DNA of 8,153 nt, from positions 1-8,153 of the forward strand of contig LOES01000185.1 of NCBI GenBank assembly GCA_001515955.1. The letters are read 5' to 3'. The stretch comes from Clostridia bacterium BRH_c25 (GTDB lineage: Bacteria > Bacillota_A > Clostridia > Lutisporales > Lutisporaceae). Position numbers and translations under genes: made by a program. How positions within the stretch are numbered: position 1 is the first letter of the stretch; the number at the start of each line of letters is the position of its first letter. Positions 1-6,977 of this stretch are shown here, one piece after another. The notes beneath the pieces are model-generated. The model was not told where the DNA came from. It was given only the letters and a program-made list of their open reading frames with translations, and made no database searches.

Positions 1-678
1 GACCTGCTCTGTCCCTGCATCGGCGAAGCCTTTTATATCCCTGCGCAGTCTATCCATTGACAAGTACCTGACCCCGTGTATGGTGGAGGACAGGCAGTAT
101 TGACAATTGAAAGGACAACCTCTGCTGGTCTCATAGTAAACTATCTTGTTTTTAAATTCATCAAAGCCGTCATAGGGAAAAGGAAGCATATCCAGAGATG
201 GAATAAGAGGTCTTGGCTGGGTGATGACTATTTCACCGCTTTCTCTGAATGCTATTCCTGGTATCCGGGAGGGGCTGTTTCCACTGCCTGTGATGCAGCC
301 GAGCAAATCAAGCAGAGTTTCCTCACCTTCTCCAATAACTACATAGTCGACAGAGGGATTATCTGTAAGCATATCAGCCGGATCATAGGAAACCTCAGGT
401 CCTCCCAATATTATTACAGCTTCCGGTCTGGCTTTTTTCAGACTGCTGCAGAGACTGCGAATCATGCTGATGTTCCAAATGTAGCAGGAAAACCCAAAAA
501 TGCAGGCACCTGAATTGTAGAGCTTCTTAAGGATGCTGTTTATATTGTCGTTTATGCTGAACTCAGCAATATCAATCCCATCTATTTGAGCTTCGCAGTA
601 TTTTTTCAAATATCTGATTGCAAGGTTGGAGTGTATATATTTGGCATTAACCGCACTTAATAAAATCTTATTTTGCAT
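1..678 (-). CDS. B12-binding domain radical SAM protein, 5' part only (gene runs off the left edge)
   Basis: Reading the minus strand from the ATG at 678 gives 226 uninterrupted codons to the window edge, so the C-terminus is missing. Residues 1-170 look like a Rossmann-type cobalamin-binding domain: the start NAKYIHSNLAIRYLK (11-25), LGGPEVSYDP (91-100) and VIGEGEETL (114-122) are typical of this group. The radical SAM domain then begins with RGCPFNCQYC, whose CxxxCxxC cysteines (Cys188, 192, 195) would bind the 4Fe-4S cluster that cleaves S-adenosylmethionine. The classical DxHxxG cobalamin-ligand motif is not seen near the N-terminus, as in many class B enzymes. The opening resembles clostridial proteins that carry a C-terminal DUF4080 domain, but that part is outside the window. 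The start is fixed by AGGAGG six bases upstream. Family call is firm; substrate unknown. Confidence 0.88.
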   Translation of the reverse strand, partial: MQNKILLSAVNAKYIHSNLAIRYLKKYCEAQIDGIDIAEFSINDNINSILKKLYNSGACIFGFSCYIWNISMIRSLCSSLKKARPEAVIILGGPEVSYDPADMLTDNPSVDYVVIGEGEETLLDLLGCITGSGNSPSRIPGIAFRESGEIVITQPRPLIPSLDMLPFPYDGFDEFKNKIVYYETSRGCPFNCQYCLSSTIHGVRYLSMDRLRRDIKGFADAGTEQV

Positions 679-684
679 GGATAG

Positions 685-690
685 CCTCCT
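685..690 (-). promoter_or_regulatory. Ribosome binding site of the radical SAM gene
   Basis: AGGAGG on the minus strand, six bases before the ATG at 678. It decides the start of a gene whose end is off the window. Confidence 0.85.
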
Positions 691-696
691 TGATGT

Positions 697-741
697 TATA
701 AATCGCTTCTATTCTATGTAATCTTCTTTGTGCGATTTATA
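697..741 (-). repeat. 10-bp perfect inverted repeat in the radical SAM gene leader
   Basis: TATAAATCGC (697-706) and GCGATTTATA (732-741) are perfect reverse complements separated by 25 bases. Both arms lie between the predicted minus-strand start point (about 767) and the ribosome binding site. The leader RNA could therefore form a 10-bp stem ending six bases before AGGAGG. Alternatively the arms are two operator half-sites whose centres are 35 bp apart. The repeat is visible in the sequence; the role is inferred. Confidence 0.5.
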
Positions 742-773
742 TATTTGATTAAGTTTTGTCATTCTCTAGAATA

Positions 774-801
774 ATTATAACAATATTGATATACTTGTCC
801 A
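774..801 (-). promoter_or_regulatory. Sigma-A-like promoter for the radical SAM gene
   Basis: On the minus strand, TGGACA (801-796, five of six matches to TTGACA) is followed after 16 bases by a perfect TATAAT (779-774), itself preceded by the extended -10 element TG plus one base. Transcription would begin near 767, leaving a leader of about 90 bases before the ATG at 678. This is the best promoter match in the window. Confidence 0.6.
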
Positions 802-851
802 TGATATTTTGTTTTCTTGTCGATTTAGTATGGTATTAGTTGCAATATATT

Positions 852-860
852 TGGTAGAAT
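852..860 (+). promoter_or_regulatory. Possible extended -10 promoter element for polX
   Basis: TGGTAGAAT reads as TGn followed by TAGAAT (five of six matches to TATAAT), and would start transcription near 867, about 40 bases before the polX ATG. No good -35 is seen at 16-18 bases. A second candidate, TGATATACT at 787-795, overlaps the opposing promoter and also lacks a clear -35. Confidence 0.35.
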
Positions 861-907
861 AAACTATATGCTGAAATTTGCAATAAAGCTTCTGCCGGAG
901 GGAATAT

Positions 908-2626
908 ATGGATAAAAGAGATATAGTCCGGATACTGGAGGAAATAGCACTGCTCCTGGACATAAAAGGGGAAAATCCATTCAAGATTAAGGCATATGTC
1001 AATGCGGCCAGGTCAATCGAGCTTTTGGACGGAGACTTGAAGGATTATATAAATGAAGGAAAACTGAAGGGTGTAAAGGGCGTTGGCAAAGCCATAGCGG
1101 AAAAGCTTACCGAGCTTGTTGAAACAGGGCGGCTGGAGTATTACGGAGAGCTGAAGCAGTCTGTCCCTGAAGGACTATTGGAAATGCTTACAATACCAGG
1201 AGTCGGACCCAAAAAGGTGAAGGTGCTCTATGAGAAGCTGGGTGTAAAATCTATCGGAGAGCTGGAATATGCATGCCTGGAGAACCGCCTCCTGTCCCTT
1301 GAGGGCTTTGGTGAAAAGACCCAGGAAAACATATTGAAGGGCATTAATCATATTAAGATGTATAAAGGCCAGCACCTTTTCGGAGATGTGTATCAGGAAG
1401 CCATGACGGTAAGGGATAAGCTGATGGTTTTCCCTTATATACAGGAATGTGAAGTGGGCGGAAGCCTGCGAAGGCGGAAAGAGGCAGTAAAGGATATAGA
1501 TCTGGTAGCGAGCACTGCCGAACCGGTGAAATTAATGGATTACTACACTTCTCTGCCGCAGGTTTCGGAAGTTGTATCACGGGGTGAAACCAAGTCGACA
1601 GTCAGGCTTGGAAGCGGTATAAATATGGATCTGAGGGTAGTGGATGTGAAGGAATTTCCCTATGCACTCAACCATTTCACAGGGAGCAAGGAGCACAATA
1701 CCGCTATACGGCACAGGGCAAAGGCAATGGGAATAAAGGTGAATGAGTACGGGCTTTTCAGGGGTGAAGAGCTAATACCCTGCGGCAGTGAAGAGGAAAT
1801 TTACAGGGTATTGGGGTTGAATTACATACCTCCCGAATTAAGAGAGAACACCGGAGAGATAGAAGCCGCAGAAAAAGGTGAATTGCCTGAGCTTATAACA
1901 ATGGAGGATATCAAGGGCACTTTTCATATGCATACCCTTTACAGTGACGGAAGCAACAGCATTGAAGAAATGGCTGAAGCAGCTAAAAGCCTGGGGCTCC
2001 ATTACATAGGAATATCCGATCACAGCAGGTCTGCCTACTATGCAAGGGGTTTGAGCATAGAAGAAATAAAAAGGCAGGTAGAGGAGATTGATGAAATAAA
2101 CCGGAGAAATAATACCTTCAGAATATTTAAGGGAATTGAGTCGGATATACTGACGGATGGTTCTCTTGACTATGAGGATGAGGTGCTGGAGCTTTTCGAC
2201 TTTGTCATAGCCGCGGTACATTCCGGCTTCAAGCTGGATAGGACGAAGATGACAGAACGCCTGATAAGCTCCCTGAAGAATAAATACACTACCATGCTGG
2301 CTCATCCTACAGGCAGACTGCTGCTTGCAAGAGATGAATATGAGCTGGATGTAAATGCCGTAATAGATGCTGCGGCGAAGTATGGCAAGGTGATAGAGAT
2401 TAACGCGGATCCCCATAGACTTGACCTGGATTGGCGGCATTTGAAATATGCCAGGGAAAAAGGGGTAATGATATCTATAAATACTGATGCCCATAATATT
2501 TATGGTCTGAACAATATGCCCTGTGGAGTCGGTATAGCCAGAAAGGGCTGGCTGGAAAAGGGGAATGTTATCAATACCATGGATACAGCGGCTATGGATA
2601 GATTTTTGAAGGAGGTGCGATTATGA
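908..2626 (+). CDS. polX: DNA polymerase / 3'-5' exonuclease PolX
   Basis: A 572-residue protein, the usual length for bacterial PolX, which fills short gaps and trims 3' ends in base excision repair. Helix-hairpin-helix DNA-binding motifs are at 54-66 (GVKGVGKAIAEKL) and 95-104 (TIPGVGPKKV). The polymerase palm has GGSLRRRKEAVKDIDLV (184-200) with metal-binding Asp196 and Asp198, the third Asp241 in MDLRVV, and FTGS (257-260). The C-terminal PHP domain starts at about 335 and retains the metal ligands expected of the family: His340, His342, Asp347, His372, Glu411, His438, His466, Asp527 and His529. Both activities therefore look intact. The start has GGAGGG (897-902) five bases upstream. The stop overlaps the nth start, so the two are cotranscribed. 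Confidence 0.96.
   Translation: MDKRDIVRILEEIALLLDIKGENPFKIKAYVNAARSIELLDGDLKDYINEGKLKGVKGVGKAIAEKLTELVETGRLEYYGELKQSVPEGLLEMLTIPGVGPKKVKVLYEKLGVKSIGELEYACLENRLLSLEGFGEKTQENILKGINHIKMYKGQHLFGDVYQEAMTVRDKLMVFPYIQECEVGGSLRRRKEAVKDIDLVASTAEPVKLMDYYTSLPQVSEVVSRGETKSTVRLGSGINMDLRVVDVKEFPYALNHFTGSKEHNTAIRHRAKAMGIKVNEYGLFRGEELIPCGSEEEIYRVLGLNYIPPELRENTGEIEAAEKGELPELITMEDIKGTFHMHTLYSDGSNSIEEMAEAAKSLGLHYIGISDHSRSAYYARGLSIEEIKRQVEEIDEINRRNNTFRIFKGIESDILTDGSLDYEDEVLELFDFVIAAVHSGFKLDRTKMTERLISSLKNKYTTMLAHPTGRLLLARDEYELDVNAVIDAAAKYGKVIEINADPHRLDLDWRHLKYAREKGVMISINTDAHNIYGLNNMPCGVGIARKGWLEKGNVINTMDTAAMDRFLKEVRL
2609..2617 (+). promoter_or_regulatory. Ribosome binding site of nth, inside the polX end
   Basis: AAGGAGGTG, a near-perfect complement of the 16S rRNA tail, lies within the last codons of polX, five bases before the nth ATG. 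It supports the overlapping start and strong, possibly coupled, translation of nth. Confidence 0.8.
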
Positions 2627-3267
2627 GGAACACTGAGGATTTGAAAAACAGGGCAAAGGATATAGCTGCAATACTATACAAGACCTATCCTGAAGCGACC
2701 TGTTCCCTGGACTATAAAGAACCACTTCATCTGCTGATTGCTACGATGCTTGCAGCTCAGTGCACCGATGAGAGAGTTAATATTGTGACCAAGGACCTGT
2801 TCAGGAAATATACCTCTGTGTATGATTATGCCAATGCAAATCCTGAGGAACTGGAGCAGGATATAAAATCCACGGGTTTTTACAGGAATAAGGCAAAGAA
2901 TATAATAGGCTGCTGCAAGAAGCTCATTAAAGATTTCGGAGGAAAGGTGCCGGATAATATGGAGGATCTGCTAAGCCTGCCGGGGGTAGGAAGGAAGACT
3001 GCAAATGTAGTATTAGGCAATATTTATGGTATTCCCGGAGTAATAGTCGATACTCACTGCAAAAGATTATCCAACAGGATGGGCTTTACAGATAAGGAAG
3101 ACCCGGAAAAAATTGAGTATGAGCTTATGGAAATACTGCCTGAAAAGGACTGGACGGCCTTTAGCAACTGCTTGGTATATCACGGCCGGGCCATATGTGA
3201 TGCCAGAAAACCAAAGTGTGGACAGTGCCCGGTAGCTCAGGATTGTGACTTTTTTAACAATAATTAA
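2623..3267 (+). CDS. nth: Endonuclease III (DNA glycosylase / AP lyase)
   Basis: A 214-residue protein, close to the usual length of about 211. It removes oxidised pyrimidines and cleaves the resulting abasic site. The helix-hairpin-helix LSLPGVGRKTANVV (117-130) contains catalytic Lys125, and VDTHCKRLSNR (142-152) contains catalytic Asp143; both sit five residues beyond their E. coli counterparts Lys120 and Asp138. The C-terminus has the 4Fe-4S pattern CX6CX2CX5C at Cys192, 199, 202 and 208. All key residues are present, so it should be active. The ATG overlaps the polX TGA as ATGA and has an excellent ribosome binding site. No unrelated gene follows in the same unit; 270 bases separate it from the ATPase operon. 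Confidence 0.97.
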   Translation: MRNTEDLKNRAKDIAAILYKTYPEATCSLDYKEPLHLLIATMLAAQCTDERVNIVTKDLFRKYTSVYDYANANPEELEQDIKSTGFYRNKAKNIIGCCKKLIKDFGGKVPDNMEDLLSLPGVGRKTANVVLGNIYGIPGVIVDTHCKRLSNRMGFTDKEDPEKIEYELMEILPEKDWTAFSNCLVYHGRAICDARKPKCGQCPVAQDCDFFNNN

Positions 3268-3324
3268 AGGGAAAAGGCATAAGAGAGTGTTAATTTAAAT
3301 ATTTTATAATATTCGGCTCATTTT

Positions 3325-3364
3325 CAATTTTATAAATATTCTAATATGTATTAATATTTAATTG
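3325..3364. repeat. AT-only imperfect inverted repeat
   Basis: TAAATATT (3333-3340) pairs with AATATTTA (3353-3360) across 12 bases, and CAATT (3325-3329) with AATTG (3360-3364) outside it, sharing one base and leaving a small bulge. Base composition is so AT-rich here that chance is a fair explanation. Confidence 0.25.
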
Positions 3365-3366
3365 AA

Positions 3367-3411
3367 GGAATTTAGCGTTTTTTAACGAATATGATTCCAG
3401 AGAGTTTTTTT
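3367..3411 (+). terminator. Terminator-like hairpin and T-run between nth and the ATPase operon
   Basis: GGAAT (3367-3371) pairs with ATTCC (3394-3398), and inside it CGTT (3376-3379) pairs with AACG (3384-3387) around a TTTT loop, with an unpaired internal loop between. Six bases later comes a run of seven T (3405-3411). The stem is weak and interrupted and does not touch the T-run, so this is only a candidate. It could end the polX-nth transcript or attenuate one entering the ATPase operon. Confidence 0.3.
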
Positions 3412-3442
3412 GCACTTATAGTTGGTAATTTCTATGCAGAGA

Positions 3443-3460
3443 ACAGTATTAATATACTGT
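3443..3460. promoter_or_regulatory. 18-bp dyad, candidate operator of the ATPase operon
   Basis: ACAGTAT and ATACTGT form perfect 7-bp arms around TAAT. The right side contains TATACT (3453-3458), a good -10 hexamer, though no convincing -35 lies at the right distance. A repressor bound here would cover that hexamer. It sits about 80 bases upstream of the first ATPase start codon. No known operator was recognised. Confidence 0.4.
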
Positions 3461-3482
3461 GATTAAGTAGAAGGAAACAGAA

Positions 3483-3557
3483 ATGGAAAAGGGAATTATA
3501 AGTATTAATGCAAGTATTGAAAGAGGTGGTGAGGCATTTGACAACGGAAATTATTAA
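3483..3557 (+). CDS. Possible 24-codon leader peptide overlapping the ntpF start
   Basis: ATG at 3483 is preceded by AAGGA (3471-3475) at seven bases and opens a frame of 24 codons beginning MEKGIISINASIERGG and ending at TAA 3555-3557. It runs past the TTG start of the next gene in a different frame. The encoded peptide resembles nothing I know. It might couple or meter translation of the ATPase operon, or be chance. Confidence 0.25.
   Translation: MEKGIISINASIERGGEAFDNGNY
3523..3528 (+). promoter_or_regulatory. Ribosome binding site that favours the TTG start of ntpF
   Basis: GAGGTG lies nine bases before TTG 3538-3540. The upstream in-frame ATG at 3508 has no comparable site at a workable distance (AAAAGGG is 14 bases away), so the TTG is preferred. 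Confidence 0.65.
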
Positions 3558-3864
3558 AGAGATCAAAGAGACAGAGCGTGCTGCAGAAGAAAAGATTAAA
3601 GCGGCGCACCAGGAAGCCAAAGAGCTTTTACTGCGCGCTGATGAGGAGGCTGCAGGAGTCATCAAGGCAGCTGAGGATCAGGAGCTTCTCAAGAGCAGGC
3701 AAAAGCTTGAGGAAGCAGAAAAGGAGGCTTATCAGGAAGCGGATAGTAAGAGAAAGCAAAACAACGAAAAATGTCAGGAATTAAAGCTCAAAGCTGCTGA
3801 GAAAATGGAAGAAGCAGTGAATCTGGTGATGGAGAGGATTGTGAGAATAAATGGCAATAGTTAA
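3538..3864 (+). CDS. ntpF: V/A-type ATPase peripheral stalk subunit (H/G type, NtpF/AhaH)
   Basis: Taken from the TTG at 3538, the product has 108 residues, close to the usual size for this small subunit. It is almost wholly charged, Glu/Lys/Ala-rich heptad-like sequence with no membrane segment, starting MTTEIIKEIKETERAAEEKIKAA. In V/A-ATPases this chain forms a long coiled coil with subunit E and makes the peripheral stalk that holds the catalytic head to subunit I. Such low-complexity coiled coils are hard to assign by sequence alone; the position directly before ntpI, as in Enterococcus hirae ntpFIKECGABD, makes the call. An ATG at 3508 would add ten residues but lacks a ribosome binding site. 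The end overlaps ntpI by 14 bases. Other naming schemes call it subunit H or G. Confidence 0.82.
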   Translation: MTTEIIKEIKETERAAEEKIKAAHQEAKELLLRADEEAAGVIKAAEDQELLKSRQKLEEAEKEAYQEADSKRKQNNEKCQELKLKAAEKMEEAVNLVMERIVRINGNS

Positions 3865-5773
3865 GATGAAAAAAGTCACCATGATAGCTCTCCAGTCTGA
3901 AAAGAATATCATAATCAAGAATCTGCAGAAATTCGGCAATCTGCAGATAGTGAACCTTGAGGAACAAATTGCCGGACAAGACTTTGAAGAGCTGCAGCCC
4001 GACAGTGACAATGAAGCAGTGGGCAGGCTGGAGGCAAAGCTTTCACAGGTAAAGTATTCTCTGGATTTCTTGGGCAAATTTAATAAGGTTAAAAAGCCTA
4101 TGTTTGCACCCAGGGTTCAAGTGAGTGAATCCCAGCATAAGGAGTATCTCGACAATGAAGAAAAACTGCGTGAAACTTATGAAAATTGCAGGGATATAGA
4201 CAGCAAATTCACAGAGCTTAAGAGTGCGGAGACAAAACTCCTAAATACAATTTCCCAGCTTAATCCTTGGGCACCTCTGGAAATGAACCTGGAGGACATT
4301 GGCAGCACGCAGAATACAAGCACAAGCATCGGCTTCATACCTACAAAGTATGCGGAGGAGTTCAGGGGGACAATAAAAAACGAGAATCTTGAAGCTTATC
4401 TTGAAATAGTAAGTGAAGAGAAGGAAAACACATATATGATGGTTGTTTATCATCACATATGCGAGGAGAGGATACTTCAGCTGCTAAAACAGTCAGGCTG
4501 GACCAAGGTCGCTTTCAGTGAGTTTTCCGGAACCGCCAAGGAGAATATTAAAAGGTTGACGGGTGAGAGAGAAGGGCTTGAGAGCAAGAAGGCCGGGCTG
4601 ACCGGGCAAGCTGAAGCAATGATAGCAGAGATAGGCTTCCTTGAGATATTGTTTGATCTGCTTTCAATAGAAAAGGATAAGAGCAGTGTGGTAAATGATT
4701 TGGGGAAAACAGAAAAAACCTTCATGCTTAAAGGCTGGATACCGGAAAAGTATTCCGGTGATATGGTCAAAACCATTGAGGGTATAACAGACAAATACAC
4801 ACTGGAGTTTGAAGATCCAAAGGATGAGGATGACATTCCGGTACTTTTGGATAATCCGGCTGTGGTACAGCCTCTTGAAATGATAACAGAGCAGTACAGC
4901 TTGCCGAATCCCAGAAGCATAGACCCAAATCCTATCATGACCCCATTCTTTATTGTGTTTTTTGGGATGATGATTACCGATGCGGCATATGGGATTTTAA
5001 TGGCAGTCGTTACTGCTGTTATCCTGAAGAAATACAAGCTTGGCGGTGGTCTGAAAAAGATGATGGGCTTGATGTTTCTTGGAGGTGTGTCGGCATTTAT
5101 TTGGGGAGGAGTCTTCGGCGGCTGGTTCGGTGACCTGATAAGGCTTAGGGCTTGGTGGTTCAATCCTTTGGAAGAACCGCTCAAGATGCTTATATTCTGT
5201 TTGATCCTAGGGATAATACAACTGTACACCGGCTTTATGCTTCAGGCATATAAGAGCATCAGGACAGGCAACTATCTCGACGCATTCTATGATCAGGGTC
5301 TCTGGCTCATGCTTTTGACGGGACTGATGTTCCTGGCGTTACCGCCTCTTGCTGTGGCAGGAAAATATATGGCTATTGTAGGAGCAGCGGGAACCGTGCT
5401 TATGAGCGCCAGAACCGAGAAGAATATAATTAAAAGGTTGGTATCCGGTGTATTAAGCTTATATAACGTTACAGGGTTTTTAGGCGACGTGCTTTCATAT
5501 TCGAGATTGTTTGCATTAGGGTTGGCAACCGGTGTTATAGCGCAGGTTTTCAATTCCATGGGTATGATGATGGCCGGAAGTCTTATAGGCAAACTATTCA
5601 TGGTTATATTCCTGATAGTAGGTCATACCTTCAACCTGGCACTGGCTGTTCTGGGAGCATACGTACACTCAAGCCGGCTTCAGTATGTTGAATTCTTCGG
5701 AAAATTCTTTGAAGGCGAAGGAAAGCCCTTTGACCCGCTGAGAATAAAGACGAAATATATTCAGAATGAGTAA
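3851..5773 (+). CDS. ntpI: V/A-type ATPase subunit I (membrane stator, a-subunit homologue)
   Basis: A 640-residue protein, normal for bacterial subunit I. Residues 1 to about 355 are a soluble, partly coiled-coil arm that meets the peripheral stalks. The rest is the membrane domain, with roughly seven or eight hydrophobic segments at about 361-392, 403-424, 444-464, 482-500, 503-518, 543-568 and 574-606. DVLSYSRLFALGLATG (546-561) carries Arg552, matching the essential Arg of yeast Vph1 (Arg735) that faces the rotor carboxylate; HSSRLQYVEFF (606-616) holds a second conserved Arg609. These form the ion half-channels. The start MAIVKMKKVT is typical of the family. It overlaps ntpF by 14 bases and has only weak upstream purines, so translation is probably coupled to ntpF. 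Confidence 0.96.
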   Translation: MAIVKMKKVTMIALQSEKNIIIKNLQKFGNLQIVNLEEQIAGQDFEELQPDSDNEAVGRLEAKLSQVKYSLDFLGKFNKVKKPMFAPRVQVSESQHKEYLDNEEKLRETYENCRDIDSKFTELKSAETKLLNTISQLNPWAPLEMNLEDIGSTQNTSTSIGFIPTKYAEEFRGTIKNENLEAYLEIVSEEKENTYMMVVYHHICEERILQLLKQSGWTKVAFSEFSGTAKENIKRLTGEREGLESKKAGLTGQAEAMIAEIGFLEILFDLLSIEKDKSSVVNDLGKTEKTFMLKGWIPEKYSGDMVKTIEGITDKYTLEFEDPKDEDDIPVLLDNPAVVQPLEMITEQYSLPNPRSIDPNPIMTPFFIVFFGMMITDAAYGILMAVVTAVILKKYKLGGGLKKMMGLMFLGGVSAFIWGGVFGGWFGDLIRLRAWWFNPLEEPLKMLIFCLILGIIQLYTGFMLQAYKSIRTGNYLDAFYDQGLWLMLLTGLMFLALPPLAVAGKYMAIVGAAGTVLMSARTEKNIIKRLVSGVLSLYNVTGFLGDVLSYSRLFALGLATGVIAQVFNSMGMMMAGSLIGKLFMVIFLIVGHTFNLALAVLGAYVHSSRLQYVEFFGKFFEGEGKPFDPLRIKTKYIQNE

Positions 5774-6314
<541 letters not shown>

Positions 6315-6327
6315 GGGAGTGGCTTAG

Positions 6328-6930
6328 ATGGCAGGAGTAGAGAAGATAAAGGAAAAAATCCTACAGGATTCGGAAGTAAAGGTTAGTGAGATATTGGAAA
6401 AAGCGAGACTCCAAGCCAAAGAAGTATTAGAAAAGGCAAATAGGAAAGCAGCAGCAAGAGTAAAGGAGATTTCGCAGAAGTCCGCTCATGATATCAGTGA
6501 AAAGAAAAGAATAATCAATTCAATCGCCGAGCTTGAGATGCGCAAGGATATCTTGTCCGCAAAGCAGCAGTCGATTGATGAGGTGTTTGATAAAGCTCTT
6601 GAAAGAATGAACAATCTTGATGACAGTAAATATGAGCAGGTGATTTTTGATATGCTCGTTGCTACAGCGGAAAGCGGGGAAGAAGAGATTGTAATGTCCG
6701 AAAGCAGAAGGAGCAAGCTTTCTGCCGACTTTATCAGTAAAGCAAACAAAGCCCTTGAAGCAGCCGGAAAAATGGGCCGGGTCAAGGTATCGGATGAAAC
6801 CAGGAATATTTCCGGAGGCTTCATTTTAAAGAGCCAGGGAGTCGAAATAAATAACTCCTTTGAGGCAGTAATAAGGCTCTACAGAGATGAAATTGAACCG
6901 AAGGCAGCTGAGATTTTCTTCCGTGTGTAA
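6328..6930 (+). CDS. ntpE: V/A-type ATPase subunit E (peripheral stalk)
   Basis: A 200-residue soluble protein, the usual size for subunit E. Residues 1 to about 75 are a charged coiled coil (ILEKARLQAKEVLEKANRKA) that would pair with the NtpF helix. The C-terminal half is the globular domain that caps subunit B; its signature is GGFILKSQGVEINNSFEAVI (163-182), followed by an acidic helix ending AAEIFFRV. It starts at ATG 6328 with GGGAGTGG (6315-6322) directly upstream and lies 13 bases after ntpK. Its stop at 6928-6930 shares a base with an ATG that opens an alternative, less likely start of ntpC. Confidence 0.93.
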   Translation: MAGVEKIKEKILQDSEVKVSEILEKARLQAKEVLEKANRKAAARVKEISQKSAHDISEKKRIINSIAELEMRKDILSAKQQSIDEVFDKALERMNNLDDSKYEQVIFDMLVATAESGEEEIVMSESRRSKLSADFISKANKALEAAGKMGRVKVSDETRNISGGFILKSQGVEINNSFEAVIRLYRDEIEPKAAEIFFRV

Positions 6931-6960
6931 TGCACAATCCGGAAGCACCGTTATTGGAAG

Positions 6961-6968
6961 AAAGGAGG
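6961..6968 (+). promoter_or_regulatory. Ribosome binding site that fixes the ntpC start
   Basis: AAAGGAGG lies nine bases before ATG 6978. It selects this start over the in-frame ATG at 6930, which overlaps the ntpE stop. Confidence 0.8.
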
Positions 6969-6977
6969 ATAAGCTCA

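Noticed and set aside
76..513. Plus-strand open frame of 145 codons
   Set aside because: It lies opposite the radical SAM gene, whose minus-strand frame contains the CxxxCxxC motif and B12-domain blocks and has a ribosome binding site. The plus frame has neither.
679..768. Cobalamin or SAM riboswitch before the radical SAM gene
   Set aside because: The predicted leader is only about 90 bases and shows no recognisable conserved box of either class; only a simple inverted repeat is present.
1838..2494. Minus-strand open frame of 218 codons
   Set aside because: It is antisense to the PHP domain of PolX, whose catalytic residues are all intact; the antisense product resembles nothing.
3268..3365. 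Short AT repeats suggesting an attachment site or origin
   Set aside because: They are AT-only and short, with no DnaA-box clusters or direct repeats flanking the region; chance in AT-rich DNA explains them.
3508..3537. ATG at 3508 as the ntpF start
   Set aside because: No ribosome binding site at a usable distance; TTG 3538 has GAGGTG nine bases upstream and gives a family-like N-terminus.
4477..5229. Minus-strand open frame of 250 codons
   Set aside because: It is antisense to the membrane domain of NtpI and is the low-complexity mirror of hydrophobic codons; no ribosome binding site or family motif.
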